The position numbers and the translations under genes were made by a program. The notes below the pieces were generated by a model. The model worked only from the letters and a program-made list of their open reading frames with translations, did no database searches and was not told where the DNA came from. This document shows positions 35,971 through 47,445 of a DNA stretch of 64,000 bases, piece by piece (the first letter of the stretch is position 1; each line of letters begins with the position of its first letter). The DNA is from Haemonchus contortus (taxonomy: Eukaryota > Nematoda > Chromadorea > Rhabditida > Trichostrongylidae), in contig LS997564.1 in NCBI GenBank assembly GCA_000469685.2, positions 29,557,959-29,621,958 of the forward strand, written 5' to 3'.

Positions 35971-37027
35971 GGAAAGATTTGGTTAGTTTAGTGGTGCGTA
36001 AACTCGGTCAAATGTCCCCAACCGGCGAACACAACGACCCTGCGCGAGTATCATTTTGTATCTCGACACGGTTCTCACACCGCCTATAGATCGTTCATTG
36101 CACTCCCTTTATTAATAGCAATGATGGTAATGAACAAAACATATAATAAATATTTATGTCAACAACAACCCCAAAGAGAATAAACAAATGTTTACGCAAC
36201 AGGTATCAATAACCTTATGATACGATAATATGAAAAATCAAAGGGATGGTTTTTATGGGAAGGAACCTAAGCCCCAGTCTAGGCCGTCATTGCCCATGTT
36301 CCTCAGTTCTGGATCCAGATCAACTCAATTAGGGCAGAAAGCGAAAAAAAGTAGTTACTTGGTCAGGTTCTGGGGGAGTGAGCCATGCACTCAATTTCCA
36401 CGAGAAATCGTGCTTTAGGAATCTTCTGAAAGCTTTTGTCACTGTATGCATTGAATGAAATCTCATTGAAATCAGCTACCGTGAAACCTATTGTTTGGTA
36501 TTCATTAGTAAGCAAAACTCAATATCAATTCAATGTCGGGCAGAAATAGGGGCCAAACTTGAGTGCCTAGAAGTCCAGGTCGCTTTAGGGGGGTTCCACA
36601 GTGCATGGAAGTAATTTCAGAGGCCACCGGTCAGCTTCGTCTTCTCAAAAATCGGATATTTTAAATATAAAAAATTAACTCCGAATATCGGGCAAGCAGG
36701 ATGTTAAAGATTACTGTACGTTGTTTCTGTTTCCGTGTAAATTGTCCAAAACTGCTAATTCAACACTCAAATTTTGGCTCCGCCCACCTCGAGATGGGAA
36801 ACGTTATCCAATGCGATAGTGCTCATAGTGCATGGCGCACTCCAGAAAGTTTGATCCACGTTAAATAGTCCATCTTATCCTCAATCATGTAACATTTCCG
36901 ATTTTTGCGAGCGAACGGACAAAGGGCTACTACTGACGTCATTCTGTTTGCAATTTCGTTGTAGGGAACTCGGCAAAGTGCCAAAGATTGTACAACACCT
37001 TTTGAGTGACACTGCCCCGTTTTTTTG

Positions 37028-37597
37028 CTAAGTGATTCTCAAATAGACCTCGAACAATTTTTTTCGCCTTCGCTTTAGAACCCCTACGAAAACCGGCTTT
37101 TCATCTGATTGGGTTCCTTTACAGGACAATGTTTTATTGTCACGAACAAAATGAAGCTTATTCGAGAAAACCACGTAGCCGGTCATTAGCCACGTACCAA
37201 TCACCACCATTAAAAGACTCAGTTTAACGGTGCACTTAGAAAGGATCCGTTTGAAACGCTGACCTGAGTCGGCGTTCAGAGTTTGCGATTTCGGCAGCTC
37301 AGCGATCCTGCGGCAATGGAAAAGGTGCATTCGAATCATTGCCATGTTCCATTCTCGATGTGAAATGACATAATCATGGAACCCAAATCTCCCTAGAAAC
37401 CCTGGCTGGTTGCGAGTTCTCAGCGTTGTTCCAAAGTAGTGGATAAGCTGGCGTACTTCTACTTCCCCAAGCCTACATCCGGGAACTATCGATACGGTAT
37501 GTTGATGCACAGACTTGACTATAATCCCGTGAGTGATAGTGGCGAGAAACACCGTTTTCCCACATACGATCCACAGATCATATCCAGTTTTAGCCAT
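37028..37597 (-). CDS. Longest open frame in the window, 189 codons from ATG, unknown product
   Basis: ATG in the context ACATAGATGGCT opens 189 codons to TAG. At about 6% stops per codon, fewer than 0.1 such frames are expected here by chance, so this is the best statistical candidate for a real coding segment. The N-terminus reads MAKTGYDLWIVCGKTVFLAT. A hydrophobic segment around residues 128-148 (KLSLLMVVIGTWLMTGYVVF) could span a membrane, and the C-terminus is basic (VLKRRRKKLFEVYLR). The stretch MIRMHLFHCRRI, a polar linker, RFKRIL and then the hydrophobic segment faintly recalls the S4-S5 region of SK-type potassium channels. The pore signature is absent and the similarity is too weak to name. 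A CATAG acceptor at the 5' edge would make it an internal exon. Confidence 0.35.
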   Translation of the reverse strand: MAKTGYDLWIVCGKTVFLATITHGIIVKSVHQHTVSIVPGCRLGEVEVRQLIHYFGTTLRTRNQPGFLGRFGFHDYVISHREWNMAMIRMHLFHCRRIAELPKSQTLNADSGQRFKRILSKCTVKLSLLMVVIGTWLMTGYVVFSNKLHFVRDNKTLSCKGTQSDEKPVFVGVLKRRRKKLFEVYLRIT

Positions 37598-39174
37598 CTA
37601 TGTCCACTATACCCTCTATGCCGCCAGAGTTGGTTAGTTTCTACTCATAACTGTATTCCACTAAAATCCCGGAGTGGGTAAAGTTTGTGGGTAATTGCAC
37701 TAGGCAGTTTAGGTATGCGTTCAGAAGCTTCTACGGTCTGATAGGAATTCAGATTCATGGCGCATTGAAAATGCTTAGTTCCAAGCATCTCTCTGTTTAT
37801 TTATGATGCCAGTCGATGGTTGCCGGTAGTTGAAGCCCCAAATGAGCCTGAGAGACCGATAGCTTATTGGATCGTCATGAATGTATTGAGAACGGTCATG
37901 AGTGTGTGTTGGCGACTAGTTCTTCCTTTGTCATCGGATTTTCTATTGGAGATGGACAAGGTTTGCGGATGCAGCTTCTTTAGAGTATCTATCGTCCTAG
38001 CTTATCGAGTTTCTGGAAATTTATCGATGTCGATCGATGGGATACTTCCATGAATGTGATGTTAGTTGGCTTGGTTGCTGGGTTTTGTGACTTTATTGAA
38101 GCGACTGATCAGGAATGATAGAATGGAAGCCTCTAAGGATTTCGAACGACCGAATATTGTGGTGGAGGTACCTCTACATTGGAGGTTATGTCTTCAATCC
38201 ACACAAAGACACGATATCCTGGGCCTAGCTTCGGCCGGATTACTATCTTCTGGGACAGAGCCTGCGATCAGTTACCAGTACTAGTACCATTACGTTGCAG
38301 AGAGTTCAAAACTTCCCTGGCGGTTCTTTAGCAGCCCTTCAGGTTAATCCCATGTACAAACACAGTCCTCCACTCCCTCCTCCCCCCCTCCCTGGATGCT
38401 GGTCCCCTTTTTACAGTCAAAGCTACGCAGTTTTCAAAGTGCTGCTATTAAGATAGCGATCTTGGGTTGCATACAGCTGCCGAGCGATGGCGATGGCGTT
38501 GTTCAGCTCCCGAAATCATTGCTGCTATATTCCGTTTTCAACGGCTGCCTCCCATCTTCCCCGTACTCTTCATTATGTCGAACCACTGACAATTCCCAGC
38601 CGTTCCCTTAGAAATCCGGATTCCGACAAGACATTGCACTGTGTCTCTTGGTGGTGGTAGTCCGCTGTCGCCATTTCCAATAGTCATTTCGAGGCTGGTA
38701 GTGCACTATACCAGAGCAGTGTGTCGAGATGTGATCGACAGTCTCCGCCCGCCCTTCGCCGCTACCAAAATCGAGAGTGAACTCACACAGTTTTGCTTAG
38801 GGATCGTCCGTTCAGGCCTTACCATACCTCTGCACTTATTAGAATCAGTAGATCCTTCCTGCAGTATAGGTCTATCATTGTGCTTGATCCAGTGATTTTC
38901 TAGTGTAGGCTGCAGTCCAGATATCTCAACCTTTTTCTGAGATCCAATCTTTCCGATTCGGTTGCCGTCACATTTGAACTCGTTAGTGGTTGATGAGTTT
39001 TTCGAGCAATAAAAAAACTATTTATTTGTTCTAAGTGCACTTGTAGATGTTGAGGCCTATTTTGCAAGGTCAGCTAACCTAGATTTTGTCTGATCGCAAA
39101 CTTAAAGAGCTGTCGGAAGACGACAAGTAAGATGACCAGAATGAGGCCCATTCAAAGACGTTTCCCAAACATCT
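37598..39174. other. No supported gene
   Basis: Plus-strand frames of 71-84 codons follow one another between 37.8 and 38.9 kb in changing phases. The sequence is less T-rich than average (37.8-38.3 kb especially). That could reflect a decayed coding region or simply composition. No splice-bounded exon stands out. Confidence 0.3.
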
Positions 39175-39350
39175 TTAATAGCATTCCATGCCTCTTAATG
39201 TTCCGACAAGAACTTTGGCCCAGTCTCTACAGTATCCCATAAGACCTCGATCAGTTCCAAAAGGGTAACATGTTGCACTCTTCGATGAATTGTTCGTGCA
39301 AAGTCGCCCATGTAATTTCACCCAGAATTCTCTGGTCGCCTTCCTTTCAC

Positions 39351-39471
39351 CTGACCTCCTAATCATGCAAACTGTGCACTTCCACGCAATCATCTCCGTC
39401 TTGTACAGTAATCGTGTTTCTCTGCTATCCCCTCTCTCGTCCAACTTCGCCTCTATCTTTGACCGACCCAT
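39351..39471 (-). CDS. Possible first coding exon next to a CpG-rich patch
   Basis: On the minus strand, ATG at 39471 opens a frame beginning MGRSKIEAKLDERGDSRETR. It continues for 40 codons to a CAG/gtgaaa donor (phase 1). The peptide is strongly hydrophilic. If unspliced, the frame runs on to 39175. The sequence just upstream on this strand (39.48-39.75 kb) is CpG-rich and could be its promoter. A plus-strand frame of 160 codons overlaps (39290-39772), and an ATG in the context GGCGATGGCT at 39598 opens 85 codons on the plus strand, so the direction is uncertain. Confidence 0.25.
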
Positions 39472-39539
39472 TTATCCAAATAGGAGAGATTTACGCACGC
39501 GTCGCCTATCGTCTCTCATTGTTTCAATGTGTTTCGAGA

Positions 39540-39740
39540 GAAGGTGGTGGGTGGGACGCGCTAGGCGAGTACGAGCAGCAGCAGCAGCTGGTTGGCGATG
39601 GCTAGACCTATTGCTGTGGCTACCTTCGTGTGCGAAACTTCGAACGGGTTTCGGTCAGATGGCGCACAGTCCAGAGAGAGCGCTCGCTCGCACGGTATCA
39701 CGACGTTCCATCCTCGACCTGTTGTGTGTACTTTCGCGAT
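39540..39740. promoter_or_regulatory. CpG-rich patch with a short CAG repeat
   Basis: GC- and CpG-rich sequence relative to its flanks, with AGCAGCAGCAGCAGCTGG at 39574-39591 and GAGAGCGCTCGCTCGC near 39677. Possible starts on both strands flank it, which would fit a shared promoter. This is inference from composition. Confidence 0.2.
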
Positions 39741-39855
39741 CCGATCACATCACGCAAGGGAAGATGGGTTGAGAGGATGGTACATAATCAGTTACCATTC
39801 AGCAGATTTGAACTCTACGGTAGTAGCGGGTAGGGGTTTTTTTCGGATGCTCTGA

Positions 39856-42273
39856 CATAAGAGTGCTGCTCAGGAGGAAGGGATGGACAACTCTTACTTC
39901 GAGCATTGCTCGATAACCAAATCTTTCAGGAGGAAGAAACTGCCATGAAGGGGCATCATAAGGGTCACGACCGTTTCAGTACCAACTCTGGTCACTTTAA
40001 TACAAAGACTGGCCAGCTTGCAAATTTTCCACGTTTGGGAATGGGCGTTTGAGACTCAACATATCGCGGAATTACTGCTGAGCTAGCTGTTCTTCACTTG
40101 AAAGAACCATACCTGAACGTCTGATGGAAGTAACACGGTGTTGACTACGGGGAATGTGTCCTTTCCAACCAGCCGTTCTTCCTATCCTTCCAGATCCACA
40201 GCTTCAAGATACGTGCAGGGGAATAAAAATTCTGTCTCATTTTTGGGCATCGATCCATTCCATCATTCCAAGAATTTCGTCCTTTATCACTCGCTGAGCA
40301 GTATTTTAGGATAAGGTTCATTCCTAAAGTATGGAGCTAATCTAATGTTGGGAAATAATGAATATAATCTCTCTGACTTTCAAAAAGCACTTCCAGGCTA
40401 TCTGGAGTAATACCTGGACAGCTTTACGGTGTTTTGACAGCCTCTTGTACAGCGTCATTGTATAGTTCCCAGTCTTTCCCGATTTCTCGATTAGAAAGGT
40501 TTTCGCGTTGGTAGTATCCGTGGTAGTGAAATAGCAATTCCATTGTAGTCGCCACCATTTTTCACGACGCCAGCTATTTCTTTAGCAGCTCTTTCAGCAG
40601 TAGGAATGTTCCTCGAAGGCTTATTTCGGGTGTCTCAGAAGTGAACAACTTATGTAAATGTGACGAGCTTCCTTCAGAACTTGGGCAAAGTTTCTGAGGA
40701 AGTTAGAGATTTCATTCACTGTCTCACACTGACCACTCCTTGTGCCCTCTGCACCATGAACTCCCTTCCATATGAAAGTTGAAGAAGTACATAGTTGTCC
40801 GAGTCCATGCCTCTGGCGTACACTGCGTTACTCGGTAGTCTTCTACGTGTCCTCGCCTCAGAATGAATGTTGCAGTCGCATGTGGGGCCGAAGAAGTGTT
40901 GATCGAGACGATTCTTTAGGGATCTTCCAGAATCACCAGCTCAGCTTACGGGTGAAATTTACAGATCGTGTCAAGCCTTCAAACTCTTGCACTACAAGTT
41001 TATAGGGTAACTATGGGAATGGTCATGCTCCATGTTCATTTCCGTTCTGAGGTGAGGTCCCATAAAGTAACTGATCGCGCCAGGATGGATTGCCCGACTG
41101 AACTGGGCGAGATTCGATCTTAAGAACTGTGCAACTGCGTAATGAACTTGATATTGCAGTAGTGGGTAACGCTGTCCAAATGACTTCGTAGTCTTGCCTT
41201 CAGCAAGCCGCTCCTTTCTAGGATTTGATCAGAACCTCCTATACCGTAATAGTACTGGAACTTGAGTTTCAAAAGTAATGTGGAAACTACCTCATTCCCT
41301 CCCCCTCTTTCTTCTTTCCTCATTTTCCTTTTCCCTGTTCCATCTTCCTCCTCTAATTCTGTAGAGCTTCTTGGCTTGCTAATCCTCTAGTCTCACTCCT
41401 CATGTCTCCAAAGTAATCGGTGAAGGCCACTGAGCTCCAACTCCCCTTTCCGTTTTCCTGAAAAGATTGCCATCACTGTGGTCGTCCATTACAACGAAAA
41501 GCTGGGCTCTCCATGGATTCGACCCAGCCTGAGTGGCATTTGCATTAAATCATCACTACATTTCCAAGTCTGATTTGGATGAGTGGCGCGTCCTTTGCGG
41601 CTAATTTACAGCAACCGCTTCCATTCTTTATTTTGTGCAAGGGGATGATTGTGTAATTGTTCTGTGCAGATGTCGGCTACGAGTTCTTTTCCAGGCCTAA
41701 TCGACTTCATCATTCAAATTCCTTGAAAAAGTTCATCTCCTCCATCGAGTGCGCTCTGTAGGTTGTCTCTGTGTGTTTGTTGGTGTGCTTGCTGCTGCTG
41801 CTTCTGCTGCTGCTGCTGCCACGAAACCTGTATTTCTTGATGCGAGTACTTGATCAAAGTGTATATACCGTAATATTAGTTTTCTAGTTGGGCTAACGTA
41901 CATACGCGTACGTACGCCTCAATTAGGTCATTGTCTACTTCGCTCCACTCATCATGTTTCGTAGCAGAAGGGCGGATGGTCAGTCCTTATTTGATAGCTT
42001 CTGTAGGGAGTAGGACTGTCTACTTCGACTTTGCTTGATCGACTACCCATAGATTAGCGAGTGAGGGTACAGGGCTTTGAGCGCTCCCGGCAGGATTTCA
42101 CTGACAGAAGCTCTGTGCATGTTTCCCTCCATCTCCAGGTACGGAGGTAGCTTTCCAGCCGGAGAAGTCGATCGTACTCCCCTATGTACCTAACTTAGGT
42201 AGTACCCGAACTCTCTCCGCTCAAAAACAGTTTTCCAGAAGTTCCACTAGGAAGACTAGGGATTTTCTTTCAG
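39856..42273. other. No supported gene; CTG repeat
   Basis: Contains an interrupted CTG repeat at 41791-41819. A tRNA-like fragment on the minus strand at about 41498-41575 (GTCGAATCCATGG plus ATGTAGTGATG) may be a SINE remnant. Other open frames are short. Confidence 0.35.
41791..41819. repeat. CTG trinucleotide repeat, interrupted
   Basis: GCTGCTGCTG, CTT, then CTGCTGCTGCTGCTGC. Confidence 0.8.
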
Positions 42274-42369
42274 AATGCTTTGGAGATGGAGAAGAGCCTT
42301 AAAAGGAAGAGACCAAGAGTGACTCTTAACTGTAACCTTCCTCCTTCACCTCACAATCCGTCTCGATAA
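42274..42369 (+). CDS. Possible terminal exon encoding a basic tail
   Basis: A strong acceptor (TTTTCTTTCAG) is followed by 31 open codons and TAA. The peptide contains MEKSLKRKRPRVTLN, a cluster that resembles a nuclear localisation signal. A different exon-like segment lies on the minus strand across the same bases, and only one of the two is likely to be real. Confidence 0.25.
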   Translation, partial: NALEMEKSLKRKRPRVTLNCNLPPSPHNPSR

Positions 42370-42516
42370 GACTATTACTCCTCCTTCTTTTTCATGGATA
42401 TCACGTATTCCTTTGATATCATTCGATGTCCTTTTCAGCTCTTTTCTTCCTGCAATTTTTCTTTGACTAAAAAATTGACACCTTGATGGCTCATGAAGTT
42501 GACAGACCCTGTAGCC
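42350..42516 (-). CDS. Possible internal exon, unknown product
   Basis: On the minus strand a GCATTCAG acceptor opens 55 codons that end at GTGAG/gtgaag (phase 2). The peptide is rich in Arg, Lys and Glu (for example GRKELKRTSNDIKGIRDIHE). No domain is recognised. It overlaps the plus-strand terminal-exon candidate by 20 bp. Confidence 0.25.
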
Positions 42517-44116
42517 CTGAATGCTTCCTAAACTGACACCCGTTTCAGCAACATTCCACAAGTGCTATTAGCGATTTGTTCGGCCTATACAAATTAGGAA
42601 TGTCTTCAACCGTTAAAGCTCTGCGGCACTCAGTGGAAGATACTTAATATAACTGAGGATTTGTTATATTGTCAGTGCAGTTTGGAAACAATTTCAGCCT
42701 CTTTCTATGATTTCTTACAAAAACGAAATATACATAAGGAAAACGAGTATTCAGAGCTCGAGCCTCGTTTGTTCCGACAAAAAAATCTAAAAGTGTTGTC
42801 CATGCCAAAAACAAATCGCAAAATTACTCTAATACTTACATAGGGTCTTGTGGTACTGGGCTCCCCTAAAGGTTTTTTCCCACCATTTTCCTTTCCTAGC
42901 TACCTTGGATCCACTCCACACGCCCCACCCAATCCTGCTCTACTTATTTTACCCTTTACAGTAGCTTTTATCATCACGTGCGCTGTCATCTGGTCGGCAC
43001 CTATCCCTGGAACTCGGTTCACCAAGGCCACTTCACTTCCGGGTGATTTTCGATGCACCAAATCTATTTGCAAGGGTTCAAATGCAATTATGTGATATTT
43101 GACATTTTCATACTAATTTCAGTCTTCAAGGTCAACTTTTTAGATGTCTGCGATTAGTACAACTAGCAATTTAATTAATTGTAATAATTCAGTAATCTAT
43201 CTAATTCTTCTGTATACAGTTCTTTCTTGCGGTTGGGATGGGAGGCAAATGCAAAATCCTTTGATGCCATTTCAGTTTTTTCTTGTAGAATTTGTTTCTT
43301 TCTACTTCCACTCACTTCATAGCTTGAGGCGTGTTGAGCTTTTTTTGCTTAATATTTCTACTGGGAACAAATCGCAGATCGTTCGTTGTCTAGACAGTAC
43401 TGTACGGTACACTTTCGTCTCGGTCTGAATCGTGGTCCCGTAATTCAGGCTCAGTTCGCTTTCACTCCTCCAAAATTTTCCTAGGGTGTCATATTTTGAA
43501 TAAATATCGCCCCGTCTACAACGATAAATGGCATCACTACCGACTTTCGTAGGTACTTGCCTCTGAGCCTGTTGCAGTGTGCCCTCGCAAGGCATGGGAC
43601 TTCCCTTCCGAGATTTCATGATTTTGCTTTGCTACTTAGTGTTTTGGGGGCCGCCGTTTCCCACTGACAACAACGTTGTTTTTGCTCTGATTGAGATCAC
43701 TCAGTTTATGTGGTGAGGTGCTGAGAACAGGTGCGTTAGCAAGTAAATAAACAAACAAATAAATAGACAACCAGAATGATTCTGCGCAAATTCTTGATTA
43801 GAGCCAACATCTTCTATCCTTATCTCGTCCTAAAGTTTTCGATAACGCTTTCACTGCGTTCACAGACTGTTTTTGGCCCCAACCAGCTGAGGAAACAATT
43901 TGGGCGCTCCCTCTTATCTTCATAGCGCCCCTCATTCCTCAATTCGTTCACCCAGCCTCGACCATAATTTTGCAAGCGAGATCAGTACAACGACAACGTG
44001 TGTTGCATACCTATTTATCTAAAGAATATGACAAATGCTATGTACATGCCACGAATTTGACTCCAACTGGGAGTTGTAGGGGGGTTTGAATGCATTCTCC
44101 GTTAAACTTTGTACCG
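42517..44116. other. No supported gene
   Basis: Frames of 60-100 codons occur on both strands with no splice context. AT-rich simple sequence near 43741 (AAATAAACAAACAAATAAAT). Confidence 0.35.
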
Positions 44117-44395
44117 TTAGACGAAATACCACTCGAGGAACCATTTTTCATTCCAAATCTCTCCTCGCCGCTGTGTAGACGACACATACTCATAACCTAA
44201 AGTGGATACGAAACGCGAAGGGCTAGTAGTCCATTCGAAGTGTTCCCCGGATATGAAACCCATAGTTGGTTTTTGATGTGAAAAGTATTTCCTGTGAAGA
44301 AAGAGGCCAATATCCTTCTTCCAAAGTTTCTTTTCCCCTAGGGAAGTGCTACTTTGTTGGTATCGTTTTTCGCGCTTTGTCTTCCACCTGTTCAC
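44117..44395 (-). CDS. Charged, tryptophan-rich open frame, unknown product
   Basis: The minus-strand frame runs for 92 codons from GTG to TAA. It begins with a basic stretch (RWKTKREKRYQQSST, then EKKLWKKD) and ends with WNEKWFLEWYFV. Without an ATG it would have to be an internal or terminal exon. Frames this long are expected by chance, and only the composition favours coding. Confidence 0.22.
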   Translation of the reverse strand: MNRWKTKREKRYQQSSTSLGEKKLWKKDIGLFLHRKYFSHQKPTMGFISGEHFEWTTSPSRFVSTLGYEYVSSTQRRGEIWNEKWFLEWYFV

Positions 44396-44538
44396 ATAAT
44401 CGAAGGGAAAAAACTTTCACCCACGTTTTATTCGTTTTTGATGTCTTGTGAATATTAAATTCCAATCCGTAATAATATTAAAGTATTACTGAATACAAAA
44501 AGACAACGACCAAAAGAAAAAAAATCAATCGAACAGTT

Positions 44539-44874
44539 TTGTCAGTTTATTTTTCAAGTGGCGGCATTGGCTTCCGTAGGAAAAAAGATGTATCAAAAAG
44601 TTGTCCCAATTCGCTGAACCTCCCAAAAACTCCACATATCTTGCTCAATAAAAAAACCGATTTGCCAAATTTTGTTTTGATGATCGAAATTGAATTGGCT
44701 TTTTTCAAAACCACTGAGACCGACTCAAATTTCTTCAAAGTTTTGTGTTCACATATGGGAAATCTTCTGAACGAAACGCTCATCTTCAATGCCTCCCTAC
44801 GAATAAGCCATGAAAGTGGTGTCAGCGGCTACAATTTGGACGAAAACCCGTTGAAAACCCCCAAGAAGTACTAG
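44539..44874 (+). CDS. Open frame, 111 codons, possible terminal exon
   Basis: It opens just after TTTTGTCAG and ends at TAG. The peptide is polar, with runs such as LNLPKTPHILLNKKTDLPNF and a C-terminus ending NPLKTPKKY. No domain is recognised and no membrane span is evident. A minus-strand frame of 80 codons overlaps, but its composition is poorer. Confidence 0.25.
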   Translation: MSVYFSSGGIGFRRKKDVSKSCPNSLNLPKTPHILLNKKTDLPNFVLMIEIELAFFKTTETDSNFFKVLCSHMGNLLNETLIFNASLRISHESGVSGYNLDENPLKTPKKY

Positions 44875-45780
44875 TGCTCCCAGTTATTCGATGCTATTAG
44901 GTCCGACCCATAAGGTAAAAACGCACAACTCCCAGGTTGTTCCTCTTCTGTTGAGATCTCCAAAAGCAAGAACATCAGGTAGCTGCTGGCTGATTGAATA
45001 GGATGATCTATGTTGCTGTCTAAAAGTTCACCTCTATGCAGGGCCGTATGTAGTTGTCTGCTCGTTGCCGACGACCCATAAAGTAAACTTTCCGGATTGC
45101 CTAGCTGAGTCATTTACGCTGCAATAAATCTGAACATATCGTTTGCTAGCAAGCCAAGTTATGGGTTTAATAAACTTGTTTTTAATGTAATCACTTCATC
45201 AAATCTTTACTGCCTGTCTTTAACCTTTCCAGCTTCTTACTTTGCTAAATTCAAGACATACTGGTTTATTATGAGGCCATGGCTCTGGCTCTGTTACGGC
45301 TCGGCCTAATTCCAGGGCCCTAAATCCTCCAAATGGCGTGATTTTTCAAAGCTTACCCAGCCAGGGTTCATGCTTTTTTCCCCTTTTCCCATTTTTTTAA
45401 TTCTTTCCTCACAAGAGCCACCGGAACTCCGCTGTGCTCTCTGATTTTAGTGCTCCCCATGATCTCTGGGAGTTTTTTCCCCGTTCCCGGTCGTTTTCAT
45501 TTTCTCGTGATTATTCTCGGATTACTACTTGGCCTTTGACATAAAATCACTTTTGCTCTGTCCGTCATCTTTTTTCCTACACATTTTATTTCCTCGTTGG
45601 TCACCATGGCCCAGATGTGTAGCCGATCCCTCGTGCAAATCACTCCAACCATAACATTTATTCGGATTTTCCCTCCCTCTCCAGCTTTCCAATCTCTGGA
45701 ACAATCCTACGATGAAATGCACTTTGTCGCGTTAGTAGTATCGTGTGTGATTCGTGTGCTGTTCAAGTTTACACCATACG

Positions 45781-45820
45781 CACACACATACACAGACACT
45801 CACACACACACGTACACACC
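45781..45820. repeat. CA microsatellite, interrupted
   Basis: CACACACATACACAGACACT, followed by CACACACACACGTACACACC. Confidence 0.8.
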
Positions 45821-45985
45821 TTGATACGAGTGTGTGTAGCGTATTTTAGTGACTCTCTGAAGTTGTGATATGTGGAATTGCGTCTCTCACACATTCCTCA
45901 CAGCTGTCCTCTATTAGAGTCGTCGGATTTGTGTGGAATCGATCACTCTCTACAATGTTTCAGGCATACACCGGCCATCAACTCC

Positions 45986-46007
45986 TACACACACACACAC
46001 TCACAAC
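45986..46007. repeat. Short CA microsatellite
   Basis: TACACACACACACACTCACA. Confidence 0.7.
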
Positions 46008-46175
46008 TCTGACTGGGCTGTGGCTATTGGCGTGTTGTAATACTACTATCCTCCGTGGTGGACGGCGAAGCTGTTCCCCCCTGTCGGTCACTCTAAGGTC
46101 AAAGTTAGGCTGCGTCCACTGTCCACCAGTGACGGTATGCTCAAACATACGGACTACAAAGGTCTCTTTTTTCAG

Positions 46176-46259
46176 GACGATAAACTTCTTCGAAATGTCG
46201 ACCAGCGAGCTGCTATAACAGCAATGAGAGTTGCGATCTATCCAGAAAATAGTTTATGA
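46176..46259 (+). CDS. Possible short terminal exon
   Basis: A textbook nematode acceptor (TCTCTTTTTTCAG) is followed by 27 open codons and TGA. The peptide DDKLLRNVDQRAAITAMRVA is helical-looking and protein-like. No matching upstream exon was found and no AATAAA lies close downstream, so this rests on the acceptor and the composition alone. Confidence 0.25.
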   Translation, partial: DDKLLRNVDQRAAITAMRVAIYPENSL

Positions 46260-47277
46260 ACCTTTAGAGTATGCCTGATGTGCATACTTCCGGCAAGTGC
46301 CTGATCTGCATGGTTCCCGTTACATTGTTGGCCCCTTTCCAGGTCGTTATAGTAGCTCAACCTAGTACATAAAGTTGGTTTGGGAAGCACTCGTACCTGA
46401 GAGCCTCAATGATTGATGGGGACACGCCCGGTACTTTACCGCGCCTTCCCACCCCAAACAAGGATTGGTCACGGCATTTACGATGAGTTAAATGAGCAGA
46501 GCAGTCATTCGATTAAATTTCACAGTTTAATAGCGCCGCTTTCAATCCAGCCGTAGAGAGATCACTTGAGAAGTGAACTTCACCGAATCTACTGAAGAGC
46601 CGTAAAGAGTAGCAACTTCCGAGTTCTGACTCGATTGCATTTGGGTAACGGAAAGAAGTCCTGGAAAAAAAACAGGTATGTAGCTTACAGAAGTGTAAGG
46701 TGTATAGAGAAGTCCATGGGTATCAGGGTTGTCCATTCAAGCCAAGCGGCTAATCTGCCTCTCAAGCCTACTATTCATTTGCTCTAGGTACTTCGAACTG
46801 GGAATCACCCGCTTCCTTCAGTCCGTGTGCAGATTGAGGTCAGATTCCTATACCGAACTTCCCTGATCAGTTCCATTCGAAAAGTATGGAACCACTCTGG
46901 GAAAAGAAGTGGAGCTAGTGCGGGAGTTATCAAGGAGGGTATGCTATCGTAATTGAATTCCGGTATTCCCAATTACACAATTCAAGAAGATAGAAGAACT
47001 AAGAAAGTAATTGTTGAAAAAAAAACTGTGGGAATGCAAGACGATGTTAACGGTTTGAAGAAACTACATACCCGCAACAGAACCTATGGGTAAAGGTATT
47101 AAGGAAAGTTAGAATTTTCCCATTTAGCCGCTTAATGTCATCCTAGTTTGATACTTTTTTCGTGACCCACTTTGTCTGTATAGTCTTAATACAAGGATGT
47201 AATCCGATAAGGTTATGTGAGATGGATCTTTCCATGGTACCCTTAGCTTTCCCCTTTTTCCCCTCTTTTCCATTCTT
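46260..47277. other. No supported gene
   Basis: A GC-richer patch near 46400-46450 (GGGGACACGCCCGG) has no recognisable gene structure. The rest is mixed sequence. Confidence 0.4.
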
Positions 47278-47306
47278 CCCCCCCCCCCCCCCCCCCCCCC
47301 CCCCCC
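47278..47306. repeat. Poly-C tract, 29 bases
   Basis: An uninterrupted run of 29 C (G29 on the minus strand), followed by ACCCTCC. It is the longest mononucleotide tract in the window. The minus-strand frame through it, a poly-glycine, is an artefact. Confidence 0.9.
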
Positions 47307-47445
47307 ACCCTCCGTTTCACACCTTTTGACTATCACGTAGTCCCGCGTACTAGTGTAGTAGTTTGGAAAAGTTCCGAATCAGCTTTTCATTGAAGTGTAA
47401 CTGCACAATGCGATGGGACCGGACGTCTTACACTGACGTTTTCGT

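Larger units (their letters stand above)
33561..37027. other. No supported gene
   Basis: T-rich, intron-like sequence. Contains a 20-bp tandem duplication (34867-34906), a 16-bp imperfect duplication (35061-35092) and a TG microsatellite (35941-35970). Open frames are short. Confidence 0.4.
44875..46175. other. No supported gene; CA-rich repeats
   Basis: A 65-codon minus-strand frame from ATG at 45525-45722 is polar but unsupported. CA microsatellites lie at 45781-45820 and 45986-46007. Confidence 0.35.

Noticed and set aside
47124..47336. Minus-strand frame with a long poly-glycine
   Set aside because: The glycines come only from the C29 tract.
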